From: Rhizobium leguminosarum bv. trifolii WSM1325 | GTDB taxonomy: Bacteria > Pseudomonadota > Alphaproteobacteria > Rhizobiales > Rhizobiaceae | Direction of reading: 5' to 3' | Assembly (NCBI GenBank): GCA_000023185.1 | Contig: CP001623.1 | Coordinates: 558,001 to 622,000, forward strand | DNA: 64,000 nucleotides | In this document: positions 1 through 8,466 of the stretch, in pieces | Layout: each line of letters starts with the position of its first letter | Position numbering within the stretch: the first letter of the stretch is position 1 | Notes under the pieces: model-generated | Database searches by the model: none | Seen by the model: the letters and a program-made list of their open reading frames with translations, nothing else | Told to the model about the DNA's origin: nothing | Program-made: the position numbers and the translations under genes

Positions 1-2
1 TG

Positions 3-1310
3 GCGCAATCGCTCGGGCTTGGCCTCGTGCATCAGGAAATCGCGCTCTGCCCCGATGCGACGGTGGCCGAGAACATGTTCATGGCCGCGACCAACCGCCG
101 CCGCTCGCCTTTCATGAATTATGGCCGGCTGGAGCGGGATGCGCAGGTCGTGATGAACCGTCTGGCGCCGATCGACGTGCGCCGCAAAGTCGGTGACCTG
201 TCGATTTCCAGCCAGCAGCTTGTCGAGATCGCCAAGGCGCTGACGCTCGATTGTCGGGTGTTGATCTTCGACGAACCGACAGCGGCGTTGACGGAATCGG
301 AGACGCAGGTCCTGTTCGCAATCATCCGCGACCTCAAGGCGCAGGGTATTTCAATCATCTATATCAGCCACCGCATGGCCGAAATCTTCAGCCTGTGCGA
401 CCGGGTCACCGTGTTTCGCGATGGCCGTTATGTCTCGACGGAGAAGGTGGCGGATTTGACGCCGGATGATGTGGTGCGCCGCATGGTCGGGCGCGAGATC
501 ACCCAGCTCTATCCGGAAAAGCAGGCGCTGGCGGAGCGGACCGATGAGATCATCCTGAGCGTTCGCGATCTCGGTGACGGCAGCCGCTTCACGGATGTGA
601 ACTTCGACCTGCGCAAAGGGGAAATTCTCGGCGTCGGCGGGCTGATCGGCTCGGGCCGCACCGAGATAGCCGAAGGAATTTGCGGATTGCGTCCGGTAAT
701 CGACGGCGAGGTGCAGCTGCACGGACAGCGGCTGCGGGCGCGCTCCTATGCGCAGGCAGCGCAGGCGGGCGTCGTCTATCTGTCGGAAGACCGGAAAGGC
801 TCCGGCATATTCCTCGATCTTTCCATTGCCCAGAACATTGCCGTTCTCGATTTGAAATCGCTGACCGGACCGCTGGGACTGTTGAATTCCAAGGCCGAGG
901 CGGATCGTGCCCACAACCTGGTCCGGCGGCTCGGCGTGCGACTGGGTGGCATCGACATGCCGGTCTCGTCGCTGTCGGGGGGAAACCAGCAGAAGGTGGC
1001 GATTGCCAAGCAGTTGGCGGTCAATCCCAAGGTCATCCTGATGGACGAACCGACCCGCGGCATCGATGTCGGCGCCAAATCGGAAATCCACCGGCTGCTG
1101 CGCGATCTCGCGCGCTCCGGCATCGGCATCGTCGTCATCTCGTCGGAACTGCCGGAGCTTCTCGGTCTGTGCGATCGGGTGCTGGTCATCCACGAGGGCA
1201 CGATCGCAGGCGAGGTCGAGGGCGAGGCGATGACGGAAGAAGCGATCATGCGGCTCGCCTCGGGGATCGGCGGCCACAACAATTCGAAGGCATCAGAGCA
1301 TGCCGCGTAG
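3..1310 (+). CDS. Sugar ABC transporter, dual ATPase subunit (RbsA/MglA type), 5'-truncated by window edge
   Basis: This cytoplasmic ATPase would power import of a monosaccharide or polyol together with the permease that follows. The reading frame is open from base 3, and the GTG at 27 lies inside the conserved stretch VHQE, so the true start is off the window and so is the first Walker A. What remains of domain 1 has the signature region ([15 protein letters not shown]) and Walker B ([10 protein letters not shown]). Domain 2 has Walker A (GLIGSGRTE), signature [15 protein letters not shown] and Walker B ([13 protein letters not shown]). Two ATPase domains in one chain is typical of the ribose/galactose importer class; 435 residues remain of about 500. 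The permease gene follows after 28 bp. The binding protein is probably upstream, outside the window. Family certain; substrate inferred only from context. Confidence 0.93.
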   Translation, partial: AQSLGLGLVHQEIALCPDATVAENMFMAATNRRRSPFMNYGRLERDAQVVMNRLAPIDVRRKVGDLSISSQQLVEIAKALTLDCRVLIFDEPTAALTESETQVLFAIIRDLKAQGISIIYISHRMAEIFSLCDRVTVFRDGRYVSTEKVADLTPDDVVRRMVGREITQLYPEKQALAERTDEIILSVRDLGDGSRFTDVNFDLRKGEILGVGGLIGSGRTEIAEGICGLRPVIDGEVQLHGQRLRARSYAQAAQAGVVYLSEDRKGSGIFLDLSIAQNIAVLDLKSLTGPLGLLNSKAEADRAHNLVRRLGVRLGGIDMPVSSLSGGNQQKVAIAKQLAVNPKVILMDEPTRGIDVGAKSEIHRLLRDLARSGIGIVVISSELPELLGLCDRVLVIHEGTIAGEVEGEAMTEEAIMRLASGIGGHNNSKASEHAA

Positions 1311-1338
1311 GGAAAAAGCAGGGGCAGGAGACAGGGTC

Positions 1339-2331
1339 ATGGCGGACGCTACATTGGCAGCGGCACATCAGGCACGCGCGCCTGGCTGGAAACGGCTGGG
1401 GACGATGCGCGAGGCGGGACTGATCGCGATCATCCTGGCGCTCTGCATCGTCATGAGTTTTGCCTCGCCGCATTTTCTGACGCTCGGCAACTTCCGGGCG
1501 ATGCTGATGTCGTTTTCGGTGGAAGGGATCGTCGTCGTCGGCATGACCATCCTGCTGATCGTCGGCGGCATCGACCTGTCGGTCGGCTCGGTCGTCTGCT
1601 TCTCGATGGTGCTGTCGGGTTCGCTGTTCCTGATGGGGCTCGATCCGTGGAGCGCATCCCTGATCGGCATTCTTGCCAGCGGCCTGATCGGCTGTGTCAT
1701 GGGCTTCTTCGTCACAGTCGTCGGGCTTAACCACTTCATCACATCGCTTGCGGCCATGGTGATCGTGCGTGGTATCTGCCTGATCATCACCAAGGGAACG
1801 CCGCTGTCGCTGTTCACCTTGCCACCCTCGTTCAAGGCGGTCGGGCAGGGCACATTCTACGGCGTCCCCTATGTGATCCTGATTTTTGTTGCGGTTGTCG
1901 TGCTGTTCGATTTCCTGCTGCGCCGGGCAACCGCCTTCCGCAAGGTGTTCTACACCGGCAGCAACGAGAAGGCGGCGCTCTATTCCGGTATCAAGACCAA
2001 CCAGGTGAAGTTCTGGGTGACGGTGCTCTGCGCCACACTGTCCGGTGTTGCCGGGGTCATCTACATGTCTCGCTTCGGTGCCGCGACCCCGACCTTTGGT
2101 GTCGGCATGGAACTCAACATAATCGCAGCCGCTGTGATTGGCGGTGCGTCGCTGAATGGCGGTTCCGGCACGATCCTTGGGGCTATTCTCGGCATTGCCC
2201 TGCTGTCGGTCGTAACAAGCTCATTGATCTTGCTCGACGTGTCTGTCTATTGGCAAGACATGATCAAAGGCTGCATTCTGCTTGCCGCCGTCTCGATCGA
2301 TCATTTCCTGCACAAGCGGAAGGCTGCCTGA
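1339..2331 (+). CDS. Sugar ABC transporter permease (RbsC type)
   Basis: Inner-membrane channel subunit partnering the double ATPase upstream. The protein is about 330 residues and strongly hydrophobic, with the periodic Gly-rich helices of the ribose-type permeases (IVVVGMTILLIVGGIDLSVG early; AAVIGGASLNGGSGTILGA late, the usual cytoplasmic-loop signature). I chose the ATG at 1339 because a purine-rich CAGGAG lies just upstream and because it begins shortly before the first helix; an ATG at 1300 in the same frame overlaps the ATPase stop. The regulator gene starts one base after the stop codon, so ATPase, permease and regulator are tightly coupled. Confidence 0.92.
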   Translation: MADATLAAAHQARAPGWKRLGTMREAGLIAIILALCIVMSFASPHFLTLGNFRAMLMSFSVEGIVVVGMTILLIVGGIDLSVGSVVCFSMVLSGSLFLMGLDPWSASLIGILASGLIGCVMGFFVTVVGLNHFITSLAAMVIVRGICLIITKGTPLSLFTLPPSFKAVGQGTFYGVPYVILIFVAVVVLFDFLLRRATAFRKVFYTGSNEKAALYSGIKTNQVKFWVTVLCATLSGVAGVIYMSRFGAATPTFGVGMELNIIAAAVIGGASLNGGSGTILGAILGIALLSVVTSSLILLDVSVYWQDMIKGCILLAAVSIDHFLHKRKAA

Positions 2332-2332
2332 T

Positions 2333-3337
2333 ATGCCGATAGCCAAGCTCAAACCCGCAAATGCGCCGCGCGAGGAAATCGTCATCGCCCGGCAGATGCA
2401 CCAGGCTCTGGTGCTGCATTTCCTCGAAGGGCTGACGCAGGCGCAGATTGCCGATCAGCTTGGCATCTCGCACGCCACCGTCAACCGGCTGATCAAGCGC
2501 GGCCGCCAGCTCGGTCTGGTCGAGATCAAGATCAAGTCGCCGGTCGAGCCGCTGGTCGATATGGAAGAACGGCTACAAGCGCTTGGCGGTATCGGCCGCG
2601 CCGTGGTGGTGCCGACAGTGTCCGACAATCCGCAGACGGCACTTCAAGCCGTCGGCGAAGCGGCAGCAAGGTTGCTGCTGGAAGAGATCACCGACGGCGA
2701 TACGATCTGCATCACCGGCGGCAAAGGGGTGAGCGCCGTCGTTGCCGGTCTGCAGCCGCCGCGTCGTTTTGATGTCGAGGTCATTCCAGCAACCGGCTGC
2801 GTGCAGGGTAAACACTATACCGACGTCAATCATGTCTCGACCTTGATGGCCGACCGGCTTGGGGGGCGTTCCTACCAGATCCATGCGCCCCTCTTTGCCG
2901 ATGATGCCGAGCAGCGGGCGATGCTGATCAACATGCGTTCCGTTGCAGACGTTTTCAAACGGGCGCGTGAGGCGAAGGTGGCGGTGGTCGGCATCGGCTC
3001 GATCCTCTCGGACGATTCGAGCTATTACGACCTCCATCCATCCTCGAGTACCGACCGCGCCGCGATCGAGCGGTCCGGCGCCTCCTGCGAATTGCTGGCG
3101 CATCTGCTCGATGATCATGGCCAGGTCTGCGACTACAGCCTCAACCGTTCGCTGGTGTCGCTGACGCTGGCGGAATTCGCCTCGATCCCCACCAAGATCG
3201 GTGTGGCGAGCGGGCCGAACAAGGCAGGTCCCATCCTCAGTGTTCTGCGCGGCAATCATCTCGATACGTTGGTGACCGATGAGGCGACGGGTGCCCGCGT
3301 GCTGGCACTGGCGAATGGTGAAGGAAAATGGGCATGA
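2333..3337 (+). CDS. SorC/DeoR-family sugar-responsive transcriptional regulator
   Basis: Probable regulator of this catabolic operon. The N-terminal part (about residues 20-65) reads as a helix-turn-helix: GLTQAQIADQLGISHATVNR. The rest (about 270 residues) matches the SorC-type sugar-phosphate-binding domain, with segments such as ITGGKGVSAVV and VGIGSILSDDSSYY. Members of this family usually bind a phosphorylated intermediate of the pathway they control; EryD of rhizobial erythritol operons belongs to it. Start ATG at 2333 gives 334 residues, the normal family length. It overlaps the next gene by 4 bp. Family confident; ligand unknown. Confidence 0.88.
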   Translation: MPIAKLKPANAPREEIVIARQMHQALVLHFLEGLTQAQIADQLGISHATVNRLIKRGRQLGLVEIKIKSPVEPLVDMEERLQALGGIGRAVVVPTVSDNPQTALQAVGEAAARLLLEEITDGDTICITGGKGVSAVVAGLQPPRRFDVEVIPATGCVQGKHYTDVNHVSTLMADRLGGRSYQIHAPLFADDAEQRAMLINMRSVADVFKRAREAKVAVVGIGSILSDDSSYYDLHPSSSTDRAAIERSGASCELLAHLLDDHGQVCDYSLNRSLVSLTLAEFASIPTKIGVASGPNKAGPILSVLRGNHLDTLVTDEATGARVLALANGEGKWA

Positions 3338-4329
3338 GCGAACAGCAACTGACACGTGAGATCGGCAGATCGGGCGTTTCCGCCTCGGCGGTGGGGCTCG
3401 GCACCTGGGCGATCGGCGGCTGGATGTGGGGTGGGACCGATGAAGCCGAATCCATCGCCGCAATCCAGGCATCGCTCGATGCCGGCGTGACGCTGATCGA
3501 CACGGCGCCGGCCTATGGGCTCGGACGTTCCGAGGAGATCGTCGGCAAGGCACTGACCGGGCGCCGCGACAAGGCTGTCATCGCTACCAAATGCGGCCTT
3601 GTCTGGCATACGCAGAAGGGTCGTCATTTCTTCGACCAGGACGGCAAGCCGGTCCACCGTTATCTCGGCCGCGACGCGATCCTGCACGAGGTCGAGGAAA
3701 GTCTTAGGCGGCTCGGAACCGACTATATCGACCTCTACATCACTCATTGGCAGGACCCGACGACCCCGATCGAGGAAACGATGCGGGCGCTGCAAGACCT
3801 GCGCTCATCGGGCAAGATCCGGGCAATCGGCGCAAGCAATGTCAGCCCCGACGACCTCAATGGCTATATCGCTGCCGGTGGTCTCGATGCGATCCAGGAG
3901 CGGTTCAGCATGATCGACCGGGAAATCGAGGCGGAACTTCTGCCGCTGACAAAGGCCAACGGCATTGCGACGCTGAGCTATTCGTCGCTGGCGCTGGGGT
4001 TGCTGTCCGGGACCATCGGTCCTGACCGCGTGTTTTCCGGCGACGACCAGCGCAAGGGCAATCCGCGCTTTTCAGTCGGCAACCGCCGGAAGGCAACGGC
4101 GCTGGCCGACGCCATCCGGCCGGTCGCCGAAAAACACGGCGCCAGCATCGCCCAGATCGTGATTGCCTGGACGCTGGCACAGCCTGGCATCACTTTTGCA
4201 CTTTGCGGGGCGCGCAATCCGGCACAAGCGCTCGATAATGCGCGGGCCGGGACCATCCGGCTGAATGCGGCCGAGCTTGCGGCCATCGATACGGCCATAG
4301 CGGCGAAACTGACTGACATGGACAGGTAG
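3334..4329 (+). CDS. Aldo/keto reductase
   Basis: NAD(P)H-linked oxidoreductase that interconverts a sugar or polyol carbonyl and alcohol. The barrel motifs are visible: DTAPAYGLGRSEEIVGKAL contains the catalytic Asp and Tyr region, IATKCGL holds the catalytic Lys, and YITHWQDP the catalytic His. The protein is 331 residues, normal for the family. Two in-frame ATGs (3328 and 3334) are possible; I prefer 3334 because the GAAGGA ribosome-binding site is then better spaced. It sits between the SorC regulator and the GlpD-like dehydrogenase in one transcription unit, so it probably acts on the imported polyol or on an aldehyde produced by the aldolase. Substrate unknown. Confidence 0.88.
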   Translation: MSEQQLTREIGRSGVSASAVGLGTWAIGGWMWGGTDEAESIAAIQASLDAGVTLIDTAPAYGLGRSEEIVGKALTGRRDKAVIATKCGLVWHTQKGRHFFDQDGKPVHRYLGRDAILHEVEESLRRLGTDYIDLYITHWQDPTTPIEETMRALQDLRSSGKIRAIGASNVSPDDLNGYIAAGGLDAIQERFSMIDREIEAELLPLTKANGIATLSYSSLALGLLSGTIGPDRVFSGDDQRKGNPRFSVGNRRKATALADAIRPVAEKHGASIAQIVIAWTLAQPGITFALCGARNPAQALDNARAGTIRLNAAELAAIDTAIAAKLTDMDR

Positions 4330-4341
4330 CGGATCGCCATC

Positions 4342-6090
4342 ATGAAACGGCAAGAGATATTGGACGGGCTCCGCCGGAGCCCGAAGGTGGACGTGTGTGT
4401 CATCGGCGGCGGCATCAACGGCATCAGCGTCTTTCGGGAGCTGTCGCTCCAGGGGCTGAACGTGCTGCTCGTCGAGAAACACGACTATTGCTCCGGGGCC
4501 AGTTCGGCGCTGTCGCGCATGGTGCATGGCGGGCTTCGCTATCTTGAAAACGGCGAATTCAAGCTGGTGCAGGAATCGCTGGTCGAGCGGGACCGGCTGC
4601 TGCGCAATGCGCCACACTACGTCGCGCCGCTGCCGACGACGGTGCCGGTGTTCGATATCTTTTCCGGCCTCGGCAATGGCATCGTCCGCTTCCTGGGTCT
4701 CAGCCGCCGCCCGAGCCGGCGTGGCGCTATCGCCATCAAGGCAGGCCTGAGCATCTATGATTTCCTGACCCGCAAGCGGGCATTGATGCCGCACCACCAG
4801 TTTCGCGGCCGCCGCACGACGCTTGCCAAGTGGCCGGCGCTCAATCCCGACATCAAGAGTTCCGCCACCTATTTCGACGCCTGGGTCAGCCATCCGGAGC
4901 GGCTGGGCATCGAGCTTCTACAGGACGGTCTGTCAGCAAAGTTCGGGGCAATGGCGCTGAACTATGCGGAACTGCGGCTGACAGAGGATGGTCAGTACCG
5001 TGTCGAAGACCAGATCGGCGGTGCGTCCGTTGCCGTTGAACCGGCGCTGATCATCAACGCCACCGGCGGCTGGATCGACATCGCCAATCAGACCTTGTTT
5101 TCGCCGGAAGCGCGGCCGGCTCCACTGATGGGCGGCACCAAGGGCTCGCATCTGATCGTCGACAATGCAGCGCTGCGCGACGCGCTCGCCGATCACATGA
5201 TCTACTATGAGAACGAGGACGGGCGCATCTGTATCCTGTTTCCCTATCTCGGCAAGGTTCTCGTTGGTTCCACCGATATCCGTGTCGATGATCCGGAAAC
5301 GGTGCGCTGCGAGGCAGACGAGCGGAATTATATCCTGCAATCGCTCGCCTTCGTGCTGCCTGATATCGTCATCCGGCCGGAACAGATCGTTTTCCAGTTT
5401 TCCGGCGTGCGGCCGCTGCCGGCCAGCACCGACAGTTTTACAGGGCGCATTCCCCGCGATCATTTCTGCACCGTGCTGGAGCCTTCCGAGGGTGGTCCAC
5501 CGGTTCTGTGCATGATCGGCGGCAAGTGGACGACATTCCGGTCCTTCGGGGAACTGGCGGCCGACATGTCTTTGGAACGGCTAGGCAGGCAGCGCCGCGT
5601 TGCGACAACCGATCGGCCGATCGGCGGCGGGCGGTCATTCCCCGCCAACGCGCCCGCTTGGCTAACGCAGGTGGCAGCCAGCAAGGGCCTCTCCGGCCCA
5701 CGCATGGGCGAGCTGTTTGCCCGATACGGTACGGATGCGGAGACGATTGCCGGTTTCATCGCGGCAGGCCCCGATGCCGCGCTGCCGCACGCCGGCTACT
5801 CGATGCGCGAATTGCAGTTCCTGATCCGCTGTGAAGCGGTGGAACATCTCGACGACCTGCTTTTGCGGCGCACGACGCTGGCTGTTTCTGGCGAGCTTTC
5901 GCTCGACATGATGGATGCTGTGCTCGACCTGCTGACGCAGGAAAAGCACTGGACGCTCGCGCATCGCACCCGTGAGCGCGACCGTTTTCTCACCCTTCTC
6001 ACCGAACGCCACGGCGTCGACGAAGACATGCTTTCCGCAAGGAACGAACCAAGGAGCATAGAATGCGACACAACAGCAAAGTCCGGATGA
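4342..6090 (+). CDS. GlpD/EryB-like FAD-dependent polyol-phosphate dehydrogenase
   Basis: Membrane-associated flavoprotein expected to oxidise a polyol phosphate and pass electrons to quinone. The FAD-binding dinucleotide fold is at residues 14-45 (VDVCVIGGGINGISVFRE), followed by the GlpD-type stretch ASSALSRMVHGGLRYLE and later GGKWTTFRSFGELAAD, characteristic of glycerol-3-phosphate dehydrogenases. At 582 residues it is longer than many GlpD proteins; the extra length is C-terminal. Its last 28 bp overlap the aldolase gene, so the two are translationally coupled. In rhizobial erythritol operons the analogous enzyme is EryB. With an FGGY kinase and an aldolase beside it, a polyol phosphate other than glycerol 3-phosphate is a reasonable inference. 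Confidence 0.88.
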   Translation: MKRQEILDGLRRSPKVDVCVIGGGINGISVFRELSLQGLNVLLVEKHDYCSGASSALSRMVHGGLRYLENGEFKLVQESLVERDRLLRNAPHYVAPLPTTVPVFDIFSGLGNGIVRFLGLSRRPSRRGAIAIKAGLSIYDFLTRKRALMPHHQFRGRRTTLAKWPALNPDIKSSATYFDAWVSHPERLGIELLQDGLSAKFGAMALNYAELRLTEDGQYRVEDQIGGASVAVEPALIINATGGWIDIANQTLFSPEARPAPLMGGTKGSHLIVDNAALRDALADHMIYYENEDGRICILFPYLGKVLVGSTDIRVDDPETVRCEADERNYILQSLAFVLPDIVIRPEQIVFQFSGVRPLPASTDSFTGRIPRDHFCTVLEPSEGGPPVLCMIGGKWTTFRSFGELAADMSLERLGRQRRVATTDRPIGGGRSFPANAPAWLTQVAASKGLSGPRMGELFARYGTDAETIAGFIAAGPDAALPHAGYSMRELQFLIRCEAVEHLDDLLLRRTTLAVSGELSLDMMDAVLDLLTQEKHWTLAHRTRERDRFLTLLTERHGVDEDMLSARNEPRSIECDTTAKSG

Positions 6091-6905
6091 ACCGGCTGTT
6101 CGGCGGCGGCCGTTGCCTCGACGTGGCGATCGATCACGGCGTGTGCAACGAACCGTCCTTCCTCAACGGGCTGGAGGATATTCAGGCCGTCGTCAAGGCG
6201 CTGGTTTCTGCCGGGCCGGATGCCATCCAGATGAATTACGGCCAGGCGGACCTGCTGCAGGACGTGTCCGGCAAGGACAAGCCGGCTCTGGTCATGCGCA
6301 TCGACATGGGCAATCCCTATAACCGGATCCGCCATCGCGACATGTGGGCGGTGCTGCAGAACGAGGCCGAGCCGCTGATCGGCGCGATCGAAATGGATGC
6401 GGCCTGCGTCGTCGTCAACCTGTTCATGCTGCCGGACGAGCCGGACCTGTTCCGCCAATGCGTGCAGAACATTTCCCGGGTGCGGGCCGATTGCGACAAG
6501 TATGGCATGCCGCTGATGATCGAGCCGCTGGTGATGCAGCCGGTCACCGAAAAGGGTGGCTACATGGTAGACGGCGATGCAGACAAGATCGTTACGTTGA
6601 CGCGGCTTGCCCGCGAGATGGGGGCGGACATCGTCAAGGCGGATCCGACCACCAATGCCGAGGATTTCCATAGAGTGGTGGAAGCAGCCCGTTGCCCGGT
6701 TCTGGTGCGCGGTGGCGGCAAGGAAGATCTTCGTGCCGTCTTCGACAAATCCGCCGCCTTGATGCGACAGGGCGCAATGGGCATGGTTTATGGGCGCAAC
6801 ATCTATCAGCACGCCAATCCGAGTGCGGTGGTGCGTGGGCTGATGGCGATCGTGCACGAGGATGCGCGCGGCGAACAGGCCATTGCGCTCTATCAGCAGG
6901 GTTGA
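6063..6905 (+). CDS. DhnA/FbaB/LsrF-type class I aldolase
   Basis: Predicted Schiff-base aldolase that cleaves a ketose phosphate. The Lys expected to form the imine is in DIVKADPTTNAED (around residues 186-198), and the C-terminal phosphate-binding loop is GMVYGRNIYQH. An early Asp/His segment (CLDVAIDHGVCNEPSF) also fits the archaeal-type class I fructose-bisphosphate aldolase family. Length 280, normal. It overlaps the dehydrogenase gene upstream by 28 bp and is followed after 31 bp by the kinase. In this operon it would take the keto-phosphate made by the GlpD-like enzyme and yield a dihydroxyacetone-phosphate-type product; that order is inference. Confidence 0.85.
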   Translation: MRHNSKVRMNRLFGGGRCLDVAIDHGVCNEPSFLNGLEDIQAVVKALVSAGPDAIQMNYGQADLLQDVSGKDKPALVMRIDMGNPYNRIRHRDMWAVLQNEAEPLIGAIEMDAACVVVNLFMLPDEPDLFRQCVQNISRVRADCDKYGMPLMIEPLVMQPVTEKGGYMVDGDADKIVTLTRLAREMGADIVKADPTTNAEDFHRVVEAARCPVLVRGGGKEDLRAVFDKSAALMRQGAMGMVYGRNIYQHANPSAVVRGLMAIVHEDARGEQAIALYQQG

Positions 6906-6936
6906 GCAGCGATCTCGAACCTTGGGAGGGTTCTGC

Positions 6937-8466
6937 ATGGGAAACTATCTTTTGGGGCTCGACGCCGGAAACACCGTCATCAAGGCGGTGATTTTCGACC
7001 GGGCGGGCAAGGAGATCGCAGCTGCGTCCGAAGAAGGACACAGCCGCATGCCGAGCCCGGGGCATGTCGAGCGGGGTCTGGACGAACTCTGGACGAATGC
7101 ACGGCAGGTTATCCGCGCTTGCATCGAAAAGGCAGAGATCCAGCCGGAGGAAATTGCCGCGATCGGTTGCGCCGGGCATGGCAACGGTCTCTATGCGCTT
7201 GATCGCGACGGCGCTCCGCTCATCGGCATCCAGTCGCTCGACACACGGGCGGCCGGGCTGGTCGATGAATGGCGAGAAGCCGGCGTTGGAGACCGGACCT
7301 ATCCGATTGCCCGCCAGCGCCCGTGGCCATCCCAGACGCCGACATTGCTTGCCTGGCTGAAGCGTCACCGGTCGGACCTGTTCAACCGCATCGGTACGGT
7401 GTTCTTCTCCAAGGATTTCGTCGTCAACCGCCTGACTGGCCGCCGCGTCAGCGAGGTGTCCGACATGTCGGGGGCCGGTCTGCTCGATCTTGCCGCGCGC
7501 CGCTACGACAAGGCACTGATGGAGGCCTATGGGCTGGGCGATTGCATGGACCTGTTGCCGCCGCTCATCGAAAGCGCCGACATTGCCGGCACGGTAACGG
7601 AAGAGGTGGCGGCGCAAACCGGGCTCGCCGCCGGGACGCCTGTGGTCGGCGGGCTGTTCGACGTTGTCGCCTCGGCGCTCGGCTCGGGCGTTTCGCGCAC
7701 CGGCAGCGCCTCGATCATTGCCGGCACCTGGAGCATCAACCAGGTCGTTATCGATAGTCCCGACCTCGACGGGCCGGTCTTCATGTCCTCGACCTTCGAT
7801 CGCAGCCGCTACATGGCGATGGAAAACAGCGCCACCTCGGCGGCCAATCTCGAATGGCTGGTGCGGGAGTTCTTCGAAGGCGAGCATGCGGAAGGCGTGT
7901 CGCCCTTCGATGCCTGCTGCGCGCTGGCCGGGGCGATCGAGCCCACGGCAGACGACCCGCTCTACCATCCCTATCTCTATGGCGCCCAGCAGGACGGCCA
8001 CGCACGCGCCGGCTTCTATGGCATTGCCGGTTGGCACACCAAGGGGCATCTCGTTCGCGCGCTTCTCGAAGGGGTCGCCTTCGGTCATCGCCAGCACATC
8101 GAGACGATCCGAAAGGCCGGCGCGGTGTTCAACGAAGCGGTGCTCTCCGGCGGCGGCTCGCGCAGCCTGATCTGGCCGCAGATCTTTGCCGATGTGCTCG
8201 GCGTTCCGGTCAGCGTTGCCCGCTCGCGTGAAACCGGTGCGCTGGGAGCGGCGATTGCGGCCGGAACCGGCGTCGGCATTTTCGCGGACTTCGGCGCTGG
8301 TGCTGCGGCCATGGTCCGGACCGAGAGGCTTTATCGTCCGGATGTCTCGCTTGAGGCGCATTACGCGCGGCGCTACGCTCTCTATCAGGATATCGCCGAA
8401 GCGATGGCACCGCTCTGGCGGCGTCTGACGGCGGTCCCCCCGGCGGCAGCGGGGGCAGCGGCGTGA
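6937..8466 (+). CDS. FGGY-family carbohydrate kinase
   Basis: ATP-dependent kinase for a sugar or polyol, expected to make the phosphate used by the GlpD-like dehydrogenase. The N-terminal phosphate loop is LLGLDAGNTVIKAVIFD; the C-terminal FGGY signature region includes LSGGGSRSLIWPQIFADVLG and the adenosine-binding ETGALGAAIAAGTG. Length 509, in the usual range. The ATG at 6937 follows GGGAGG at good spacing. Its stop overlaps the GTG start of the next gene by 4 bp. EryA of erythritol operons is in the same family, but no EryC, TpiB or RpiB homologue is visible here, so I do not assign erythritol. Confidence 0.9.
   Translation: MGNYLLGLDAGNTVIKAVIFDRAGKEIAAASEEGHSRMPSPGHVERGLDELWTNARQVIRACIEKAEIQPEEIAAIGCAGHGNGLYALDRDGAPLIGIQSLDTRAAGLVDEWREAGVGDRTYPIARQRPWPSQTPTLLAWLKRHRSDLFNRIGTVFFSKDFVVNRLTGRRVSEVSDMSGAGLLDLAARRYDKALMEAYGLGDCMDLLPPLIESADIAGTVTEEVAAQTGLAAGTPVVGGLFDVVASALGSGVSRTGSASIIAGTWSINQVVIDSPDLDGPVFMSSTFDRSRYMAMENSATSAANLEWLVREFFEGEHAEGVSPFDACCALAGAIEPTADDPLYHPYLYGAQQDGHARAGFYGIAGWHTKGHLVRALLEGVAFGHRQHIETIRKAGAVFNEAVLSGGGSRSLIWPQIFADVLGVPVSVARSRETGALGAAIAAGTGVGIFADFGAGAAAMVRTERLYRPDVSLEAHYARRYALYQDIAEAMAPLWRRLTAVPPAAAGAAA

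Noticed and set aside
6634..8361. 575-codon minus-strand frame opposite the FGGY kinase
   Set aside because: Antisense shadow of a clear kinase gene; biased composition and no family signature.
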